A stretch of 64,000 nucleotides of DNA from Metaphire vulgaris (Eukaryota > Annelida > Clitellata > Crassiclitellata > Megascolecidae): contig CM030851.1 in the NCBI GenBank assembly GCA_018105865.1, positions 12,057,328 through 12,121,327 on the forward strand. Direction: 5' to 3'. Both the position numbers and the translations under genes were made by a program. Shown piece after piece: positions 56,572 through 64,000 of this stretch (position 1 is its first letter; each line of letters opens with the position of its first letter). Under the pieces are notes generated by a model, which was not told the origin of the DNA, searched no databases, and saw only the letters and a program-made list of their open reading frames with translations.

Positions 56572-59500
56572 CTATACACGGTTCTCAAAATCTAGACGCA
56601 TTCTTCTTCTCTCTGTTGATCGCCCAGCAGTTCGTTCGAATCGACGGAAAACCTCTGCTCCATCGGGGACACAACCTGGAAATTTCTGGAACGAAGCCTG
56701 CATCTCAAAGTCGGTGTCCCTGCTGCTGGAGGCGTTGACCACCGCGACGCTCCGGTCCGGGTCGTGCTTGACGTCCGCGCCCGTCGACGACGACGACGAC
56801 GGCCAAAGGAAGTGTCCCGGATACCTGGAAAAGACGTCCGGACTGTCGATCCCCGGCGACCACAGCGAAGGGACGAGACTGCGGGGGGTAAGGTACGAAA
56901 CGCCGCTGTCTATGCTGGTCGTCGACTCGGTGCGGGTCATCCTGAGCAGCAGGTCCCTGTCCTCGAAGCTGCTGCACTCCTGTCCGGGGCGGCGGCGTCG
57001 TTGTAGTCGGCGCTGCTGGCGACCGACCAGTTCCGCTGCTTCGGCAGGGAACAGCTCGCCCTTCCACCGCCGCCGCCGCCGCCGCCGCCACCGGGGCCAC
57101 CGGTCTCCGTCTCGCCGGCTGGTGGTTGTGGCGTCCCGCCGCCGGGGTGTTGTTGTCGAACACGCCGTTGTCGTCCCCCGACGTCTGACCGGCTTCGCTG
57201 GCCAGCGAGCTGGTGGACGAGCTGCGCCGGCCGCGCTTGCCTCCGCCGCGGACGTGGATCCGCATGTGTCGCGTGACCATGTCCCGTCGCGAGGCGGCGT
57301 ACAGGCAGTGCGAACAGCGGTACGGCTTCTCGCCGGTGTGCGTCCTCAGGTGGGTGTGCAGGTGGTCGCTGCGGCTGAACACCTGCTGGCACAGGTGGCA
57401 TTCGTACGGCCGGAGACCGGTATGGAGGCGCATGTGTCGCGACAGCATGTCGCTGCGCGAGAACGACCGGTTGCAGACCCTGCACAGGTGCACCTTCGAG
57501 CTGTCGCCGCCGCCGCCGCCGCCGCCGCCGGGATCCGTCCGGCGGGACGATGACCTCGGACGGAAGGTGGCTGACGACGTGGTTGGCCAGGGAGCTGTAC
57601 GACGGCTGGACGCTGGCGCAGACGGGACAGACGAAGCTGCCCCCTCCACCGCCGGCGCCGTCCCCCCGCGCCTGTCTCTGCTCGTTGATCCGCTCGGAGA
57701 ACTGGTAGTCGAAGACCACCCGAGGGCAGGACTTCGAAGTCGGCGTCACCGCTGCCGACGGAGAAGAAGAAGAAGAAGTTGGAGACGGACAGGCAAGCAG
57801 CTGCGACGATACAACGACGGTAACCGACGACGACGACGACGACGACGACGGTAGCGCGTCTGCGTCTTTCGTAACCGAGCAAGCGGCGCCATCTGCGGAA
57901 TTATTCGAGGCGGACTGTCGTTGTCCGGAAGAGGGACTGTGGGGACTGGGACTGGGACTGCTGCAGTCCGGTGGTCCGTCGCTGGAATGATCCGTCCGTT
58001 TCTTAATCCTCGACCGGCGTCGCCTCGCGCAGTCGCCGCCGCGCCGCCGCCGCCGCCGCCGTCGCCGACGATGAGACCGAACTGCCAGCGCTTCGAGTCG
58101 GATACCAGATCGGCGGAGACGGCGGACACAGGCACAGAAGAAGACGACGAGGAGGAGGAGGAATTCAGGAGGCTAAAGCTATTGCGGATATTATCCGCGG
58201 ACAGCGGACTGGAAACGAACGCCGACGTCATCGTCGTCGTCGTCGTCGGAAAGCAGTTCTGCGGTAGAAGTCCGAAAACGACGCCGTTCGCGCCGGAACA
58301 GTCCGCGGACATATCGCCGAGAACCGAGTACGCCGCGGCGGCGAACGAAAAGTCGAAGATCGTCTGTCTCGTCGTCGGCGTCGGCGTCGGCGGCAGCAGC
58401 AGCGGCGTCACCGGAGCAGCGGTGACGTCATTTTGGAATCTCCTGACGTCGTCGTCGTCGCCCGTGCGGCGCGGAAATCGTCGGCAGGCGGCGTTTCTCG
58501 ACGAATCTCCTTCGGCAGCAGTGTCGTTGGAAAGCAAACAGCCGGGAGATTTTGAACCTGGTGTCATTACTTCTGCAATGCCACCATCATCATCACCACC
58601 ACCAGCACCACCACCGCCACCACCACTTGGGGAATCGGTTAATTCTGTCCTCGATAACGATTTCGAAGCTTCTTCGGCGACTGGCCAATTCTGTAGGACC
58701 TGCTGCTGCTGCTGCTGCTGCTCCGGCCTATAATCGGTAGCCACGTCCACGAATACATCGTCCGTGTCGACGATCATCTGGTTCTGATAGCGCGTCTGCA
58801 GATACTTCTTCACCTTCAGGCACTTTCGTCGTTCGTCCGGCGGACTGCAACCACCTTCGGCCGGCACTCCGGCGCACCAGTGCAAAACCTTATCCGGGTC
58901 TTCGCTTCCGCACTTGACGGCTTCCGATTCGATCTCACCGCCGATGCTCTGCGGTCTCCAAGTGGTGCAGCGTTCCTCCGCTCCGCTTCCGCTTCCGCTT
59001 CCGGGACGTCCTTGTTGTCGTCGTTCGAAACGGTCGAATCCGAGTGCCGGCGAAGCCAGTAGAGTTTCGGCGATCTTTCCTCGGCCAGAGTGAACTGATC
59101 TAGTCGGCAGGAATTCCACGAGATCGGCTTAAGAAACTGCGACTTCTTCTTCTTCTCCTTCTCCTTCTTCTCCTCCTTCTGACCGAAATACGCCGACGTC
59201 ACGAGGCCGCCGCCGCCGTCGTCGTCGTCTCCGTCGCCCGTAAACTCAGAAGCGGCGGCAGCGGCGATCTCTGCTTCGGTATCGCAGGCAACAAGCGGAC
59301 CGACGCCGGAGACGTCGCAGGCCAGATGGCCCCCCGACGGAGCACAGCTCAGACTGCGCGGGCCGCCGCCGCCGCCGCAGGAACCCAGCAGACACTGTTT
59401 CTTCAGTTCCGATTCGTAGATGGCGCTGTCCGAATGGGTTCGACCCTTCTTGGCGAACAGACCCCCGACGGGGTCGGAGGAGTCGGAGTGGCGGAGAGCG

Positions 59501-60060
59501 GTCCTAGAGGTCGCCGGAACGGGTCGCTGGTTGGCGACGGGGGGCGTCGCGGCGTACTGAATGACTATGTCCGGAACCGACGGAACGTTCTCGACGGAAT
59601 TTCCGTCCTCACAGCGCTGCTGCTGCAGCAGCTGCTGCTGCTGCTGCTGCTGGTGATGATGATGAGCGGTGCCAGAAACCGAATCTGTATCGATGCTGCG
59701 CTTCGGCGGCGGACACGATAGGCACTCTTCGAAAACGTCCGGCAAATCCGAATCCGGTTTACCGGCGTCTTTGTCGTAATCGCCATCAACACCGCTTACC
59801 GGAATTCTCAACTTCCTGTCTCTGCCGCTCCCCCTCTCGAACCTCTCCCCCTGCGACACGTCCTTCCGGAGACAGACCAGAGAAGGCAGCGTAGGAGAAG
59901 GAGGAGAAGAAGGAGGAGGAGGATGGGTTTGCGCATGTGATGGGTGCTGGTGGTGGTGCTGGTGGTGGTGGTTCTGCATGTCGATGATGATGATGATCGC
60001 TGGCTCTGCAACAGAAGACCGAAGACAATGCGACTGTGCCGGGCAGGAGTTCCTTCCCAT
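56572..60060 (-). CDS. EGR/Klumpfuss-like four-finger C2H2 transcription factor, frame broken
   Basis: Predicted nuclear DNA-binding protein of about 1,160 residues from one long GC-rich exon. The ATG at 60060 is the first after an in-frame stop. The apparent coding path changes frame near 58990, 58045, 57520, 57080 and 56995, each time in a GC-rich short repeat; on both sides the protein looks real (for example SPKLYWLRRHSDSTVSN before and KCLKVKKYLQTRYQNQM after the first). The N-terminal half is rich in His, Gln, Gly, Ser and Pro runs. Four C2H2 fingers follow. The C-terminal part (TRTESTTSIDSGVSYLTP onwards) ends at 56572. One isolated finger followed by three EGR-like fingers fits Klumpfuss; that name is my inference from finger layout and motifs. 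No intron is evident. Frame breaks may be assembly errors or true decay; the fingers are intact. Confidence 0.8.
57254..57629 (-). other. C2H2 zinc-finger array (four fingers)
   Basis: Finger 1 (57629-57567) is C-X2-C-X12-H-X3-H with PSYSSLANHVVSH and lies in a different frame from the rest. Finger 2 (57484-57422) has helix RSDMLSR, finger 3 (57400-57338) has RSDHLHT, and finger 4 (57316-57254) has RRDMVTR. Linkers TGLRPYE and TGEKPYR join fingers 2-4. RSDHL in the middle finger is shared with EGR proteins; the others differ from the EGR set (RSDELTR, RSDERKR). Confidence 0.93.
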
Positions 60061-60341
60061 CACTGAACAGAAGAACCTACCGGGTCCATCGTCCGTTCAC
60101 AGTCGAGGCGTCGAGACAGCGGCCAGCCGAATGCCACCGTGGGGTCCGCCTAAGTCGTCCATCCGCGCGCGTCGAGTCTACTGCGACAGTTAACTGCATC
60201 CTGCATTTCCCTAAAAGAAGACGACAAATCAAATCGAAACTGAGAAAAACCAGAATATACACCCTACTGTATTTCAGGGCGCTTCAAAAACAATCTACGA
60301 AGGGTCAAATGATAAAAAGAGTGACGCGCAAGCATACAAAC
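60061..60341. other. Immediate upstream region of the zinc-finger gene
   Basis: GC-rich to about 60190, then AT-rich. It may hold the 5' untranslated region and core promoter, but there is no clear TATA box. CCCGGTAGGT at about 60080 on the minus strand could be a donor site, but the phases do not fit the acceptor-like TTCTGTTGCAG at about 60005. Confidence 0.4.
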
Positions 60342-60485
60342 CAGGGCGTAGCCAGAAATTTGATTGAGGGGGCCGGGTATAATGTGATTGGGGATGGGTA
60401 TAAATCTATAAAAAAAACTTTGATAATCTTAAAGAACACATTAAAATTTTTTAAGATAGTCTGATTTCTTTTTTTGGGGAGGGAG

Positions 60486-60528
<43 letters not shown>

Positions 60529-60553
60529 ATAGCCCCCAGTCGCTACGCCCCTG
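60342..60553. mobile_element. hAT-type element, family with ATACCCCC interior
   Basis: Begins CAGGGCGTAGCCAGAAATTT and ends CAGTCGCTACGCCCCTG. Flanks ATACAAAC and ATACAAGT match at 6 of 8 positions. It contains a TA tract at 60488-60524 and lies about 280 bp upstream of the zinc-finger start codon. Confidence 0.8.
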
Positions 60554-60714
60554 ATACAAGTACGGACATTCTCATGACGACGATGGTGAAAAAGAAGGGA
60601 GGATAGGGGCACAAGTGATGAAGATTGCGTCACTCCGTCCGCAGTGTTTGCTCTCTCTCCTGTTTTCGCGACAATAAACACGTGAGCGTAACTTTCGAGA
60701 GTCCATCTTCTGGT

Positions 60715-60794
60715 TTAACCCCTTAACTGGGGATCCCGGATATATCCGTCCATTTTACATTGAGTTACAGTTAAATACACGGTTAAGGGGTTAA
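60715..60794. mobile_element. TTAA palindromic MITE, copy 8
   Basis: 80 bp from TTAACCCCTTAACTGGGG to CGGTTAAGGGGTTAA, almost identical to copy 3. Confidence 0.92.
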
Positions 60795-60806
60795 CGTCTC
60801 TATTGC

Positions 60807-60948
60807 GCTGCTGCTGCTGCTGCTGCTGCTGCTTCCGTCGTTTGTCCATAGTCTGGTTTCGCATAAACCCCCCCCACCCCCACTCCACCCCCACAATCAT
60901 CGGCACTTGTCAAGGTCAGCTTCAGACGACATAACAACAAGTATACCA

Positions 60949-60996
<48 letters not shown>
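60807..60996. repeat. (CTG)n and (TA)n microsatellites
   Basis: CTG units at about 60807-60832 and a TA tract at about 60950-60996. Confidence 0.95.
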
Positions 60997-61001
<5 letters not shown>

Positions 61002-61064
61002 CTGTTCCTTCCTTTTCATTTTCAAATATCGTGTCTAAAAATGTCAGCCTGCGTACAAGCATAA

Positions 61065-61472
61065 CGTTGGCGTAACCAGGGGTGCAGGAGCTCGAGACCT
61101 CTATCCTGGCTGGGATCGATCGTGAGCAGAGGCGTAGCGGCGACAGGGGGTATATATATATATCCCACCCAAAATCAGACTACCTTAAAAATTTTTAATA
61201 TGTTTTTAAGATTTATAGCCCCCCCCAAATCACATTATACCCCCACCACCACAAATCAAATTCCTGGCTACGCCCATAATCGTGAGATTTGCACAAAACC
61301 GTTGTGAGAAATTATTTGGGGACAGGTAGGCAGCACAAGGTAAAAGAATACGAGCGAAGAACTCCTTGACGACCCTCTTTGCTCGTTGGAAACATTTTTA
61401 AACCGAACACGTCGAAGTGCCCACCCCCCACCCCCACCCCCCCCCTATTCCGGAACCCTGGCCACGCCACTG
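61065..61472. mobile_element. hAT-type element, interrupted by 61127-61278
   Basis: Begins CGTTGGCGTAACCAGGGG and ends GAACCCTGGCCACGCCACTG. Its interior, once the inserted element and one target copy are ignored, aligns to 22536-22843 (GCTGGGAT, ATCGTG, GGATTTG or GATTTG, AAACCG). Confidence 0.75.
61127..61278. mobile_element. hAT-type element, nested, perfect target duplication
   Basis: Begins CAGAGGCGTAGCGGCG and ends CCTGGCTACGCCCATA. Both flanks read ATCGTGAG. Confidence 0.9.
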
Positions 61473-61738
61473 ATGCCTGACACTGGTCCTCTGTTCCTGT
61501 CGCTCTGTGGACCGTGTTTTCCTTCACCTTACGTCTTTACATGGTTTTCCTTCGCGTATAGAGATCATAGTACAAAACAGTATACGAAGAACTGACAATT
61601 AACGTGTGTACCCTATGACATTGTTTACTGCGAGTAATGTTCTTTTGCGTAGAATTAAAGATAACAGCCGTGGCGGACAAACAGAAGTTGGAACAGTGGT
61701 TTTCAACACACGATAAATCCTATCAAACCACTCAAAAA
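61473..61738. other. Intergenic, no supported gene
   Basis: Unique DNA, nothing recognised. Confidence 0.5.
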
Positions 61739-61796
61739 TGAATGAATGAATGAATGAATGAACCAACCAATCAGTCAGTCAGTCAGTCAGTCAATC

Positions 61797-61920
61797 AATC
61801 AAAAAACTTCTATTGCGCCAGTATCATACTGCCGAGGGCATCAGCCGATGGTGTACCAAATCCAATCCCATTCGAAATAAGATCCATGCAGGTCGCTCCG
61901 GAAAGGTCAGTCAGATCCAG
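61797..61920 (-). mobile_element. Short retroposon with TTGA-type tail, copy 2
   Basis: Homologous to 39460-39585. The adjoining TGAA, CAGT and CAAT tetranucleotide run (61739-61800) would be its 3' tail on the minus strand. Confidence 0.65.
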
Positions 61921-61992
61921 TTCATATGTTGTTACTGTTGTCACTCATTGCCAACAAATGTCCAATGATTATTCTTATAAACCTCATTTGTT

Positions 61993-62051
61993 CCTCCTCC
62001 TCCCCCCCCTCCTCCCCCTCCTCCTCCTCCTCCTCCTCCTCCTCCTCCTCC
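61993..62051. repeat. (TCC)n microsatellite
   Basis: About 58 bp of TCC units. Confidence 0.95.
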
Positions 62052-62414
62052 GTTGTCTCTAAATCCTTCTGTCGTCTGCTTCTCTTACGAACGGACAGCC
62101 ACCGAAGGCGCGGGGCCAAGGCCGCCACCTGTAGCGCACACCCTGTGTCGTCTGCTCCATTTCCCGCCGCACCGCGTCCTTTTTCGAACGCATCCGCCGG
62201 GGATCTCGGCCTAGCAACGCCACGCCAAGATTCAATCAGGCCTAGCCTATAGGCCTTGGGTCTAACGTCTACTGTGGACTAATTCTTAGACCCGCCCGCT
62301 GTGGCCGGCTTAAAACTTAGCAAAGAAAAAAAAAACCAGGGTCGACGTTGTCAAGTAAGCACTATGCGCGAATTTAATTGACTGCAAGCCACAGAGACCA
62401 CAAAACAAATAGGC
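62052..62414. other. Intergenic, no supported gene
   Basis: GC-richer unique DNA at about 62080-62215 with CCGCCACC and GGCGCGGGG words; no gene recognised. Confidence 0.4.
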
Positions 62415-62487
62415 AGTGTATGTATGTATGTATGTATGTATGTATGTATGTATGTATGTATGTATGTATGTATAAATGTGAGGCGTT

Positions 62488-62521
<34 letters not shown>
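62415..62521. repeat. (TATG)n and (GT)n microsatellites
   Basis: TATG units at about 62418-62473 and GT units at about 62490-62521. Confidence 0.95.
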
Positions 62522-62523
<2 letters not shown>

Positions 62524-62640
62524 TGTGGAGGGAAGAGATAACCAAGATAATTATAATCACATGGGCCTAAAGCTTATCTTTTAGCGATTCCTGCAAAAAG
62601 ATAGAAGATAAATAGAAATTAGAAAAATTATAATAACAGT

Positions 62641-62900
<260 letters not shown>

Positions 62901-63025
62901 ACCGTTTCAACGGCTTTCTGGTAGCACAACATCTGAGGAAGGCTGTATGGGAGTGATGGTAAACAACGCCTGGAAGTGCGAGTCCCAGTGTGACGCTCAC
63001 CTAACTTCCTCACCTTTCATACGGT

Positions 63026-63310
63026 CGGGAAGATGGCAGATTGGTAAGACGCGTTAGCGGGGCCTGCTGACGGAACGGGTTCGACTCCCGCAGGAACCGG
63101 AGGGAGCCCCTAAGGTCGACTCAGCCTTCATTTGCTGTATAGAGGGCGGTGGTAAATGAGTACCGTAGCAGCGCTGGCTGCGTGGGTAAAACGCGGGCCT
63201 GGAGAAAGCAACGCAATGCCAAACTACCCTAGATTAATGGCCCACCTGCGTCGTCGTCGCTGCTTGCCTGACACCGGAGATCAGCCCTTAAATCCAATAT
63301 GACGACCCTT
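63026..63310 (+). mobile_element. tRNA-derived SINE, copy 2
   Basis: GATGGCAGATTGGTAAGACG (A-box-like) and GGGTTCGACTCCCG (B-box-like) at tRNA spacing, followed by a tRNA-unrelated body with GGTCGACTCAGCCTTCAT and GGTAAATGAGTACC. Head homologous to 55846-55950 on the other strand. The 3' boundary is approximate. Confidence 0.7.
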
Positions 63311-63546
63311 TACATTTACTTTACCCTTGCAGGTTACAGAAGAAGTACTCAAGTACCTTTACAGAAGCAAAGTCGAGTATGCCATAATGAAACATAACAG
63401 TAACTAAGCTAAGCCTATAGTAGGCCATATACGACGACAAATTTCGACCAAAACTCGATAATTAATTAATTATTATTACTCAAACTGCGTCTTTTTTTTA
63501 AAAATCGCAATAGTGATAGGCCACATGTCTTAGCTAAATGCCTATA

Positions 63547-63765
63547 TTATTTTTTTGATGCTTTTGCAAAGTCTCGAGCGGCAGCACCACCTGACCCCCG
63601 GCATTTCCTTATCTCGCATACGGCGGCGTTTTCGATAACGATTAGAAGATTGTCAAAGTGCCTTTGGACTTCGATCGACGACGATGATGTGTCCTTGTCA
63701 TCGCGGCTGTCGCTGCTGCCTGTGCTGTCTTCGAAATGGAGCACCGCGCGTTGTCCCCGTATATA
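63547..63765 (-). CDS. Candidate terminal exon, unknown protein
   Basis: An open frame of about 72 codons from an upstream stop to the stop at 63547. It includes VLHFEDSTGSSDSRDDKDTS, then VQRHFDNLLIVIENAAV and a basic end (ARDFAKASKK). The acidic-serine segment followed by an amphipathic helix-like stretch and a GC-biased composition look like coding sequence, not repeat. I do not recognise the family. If real, it is probably the last exon of a gene continuing to the right of the window; no clear splice acceptor was fixed. Confidence 0.35.
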   Translation of the reverse strand, partial: YIRGQRAVLHFEDSTGSSDSRDDKDTSSSSIEVQRHFDNLLIVIENAAVCEIRKCRGSGGAAARDFAKASKK

Positions 63766-63809
63766 TCTCGGTTAGTATGGATAAAAACTCTTAGCCATCC
63801 ATGAAGCAA

Positions 63810-63909
63810 AATCTGTCTCTGTGTTTCTGCGTCTGTCTACCTCTGTCTTTCTGTGTCTCACCGTCTGCGTGTGTGCCTCTTCTGTGTCTCTCTGTCTCTG
63901 TCTCTCTCT

Positions 63910-63962
<53 letters not shown>

Positions 63963-64000
63963 CTCTTTGAGTCTCTCCCTCTGTCTTTCTGTCTGTGTCT
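63810..64000. repeat. TCTG/TCTC simple repeat
   Basis: TCTG-rich sequence with a pure TC tract at about 63915-63957, running to the window end. Confidence 0.9.

Noticed and set aside
56714..57553. Plus-strand 279-codon frame across the zinc-finger array
   Set aside because: It is antisense to the fingers; the C2H2 motifs, linkers and helix residues are all on the minus strand.
57921..58733. Plus-strand 270-codon frame
   Set aside because: Antisense shadow of the GC-rich coding exon on the minus strand.

Overview
The window is nuclear DNA from an animal, most likely a marine invertebrate. The signs are spliced genes, tRNA-derived SINEs, non-LTR retrotransposon tails, many small DNA transposons with animal-type target sites, and a very high load of microsatellites (ATT, ATC, CAGA/TCTG, GA, TA, TCAA). 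Nothing in it is bacterial or viral. I cannot fix the phylum; a lophotrochozoan or an invertebrate deuterostome would both fit.

Only two protein-coding genes are well supported, both on the minus strand. The first, at 49125-50521, is a two-exon class I methyltransferase of the METTL21/FAM86 type. Its intron splits the SAM-binding glycine motif exactly, and splicing gives a 274-residue protein. The second, at 56572-60060, is a GC-rich locus of about 3.5 kb that appears to lack introns. It encodes a four-finger C2H2 transcription factor of the EGR/Klumpfuss type. Its reading frame changes at five GC-rich short repeats, which looks like small assembly errors or real breaks. A weaker candidate terminal exon lies at 63547-63765.

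The rest is transposon and repeat territory. 1-5.6 kb: an inverted repeat around a LINE tail, then microsatellites. 5.6-24 kb: microsatellites plus hAT-type and TTAA-type miniature elements. 24-33 kb: a pyrimidine-rich degenerate repeat, duplicated segments, LINE remnants and a GC-rich stretch at 27.6-28.1 kb. 33-38 kb: a piggyBac-like element of 1.9 kb, nested hAT elements and a hAT carrying an AAGGAC minisatellite. 38-39 kb: GC-rich sequence with promoter-like motifs. 40-48 kb: microsatellites, nested miniature elements and a 180-bp tandem duplication. 51-56 kb: a 280-bp tandem duplication, hAT elements and a SINE. 60-64 kb: nested hAT elements, a second SINE and microsatellites.

Two groups of miniature transposons dominate. 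One is a swarm of hAT-like elements (ends CAGNG...CNCTG, 8-bp target duplications, ten of them perfect). The other is an 80-bp almost fully palindromic element bounded by TTAA, present in eight copies. No intact transposase was found, so these are non-autonomous and must have been moved from elsewhere. Several insertions can be checked inside the window, because an uninterrupted paralogous copy is also present.
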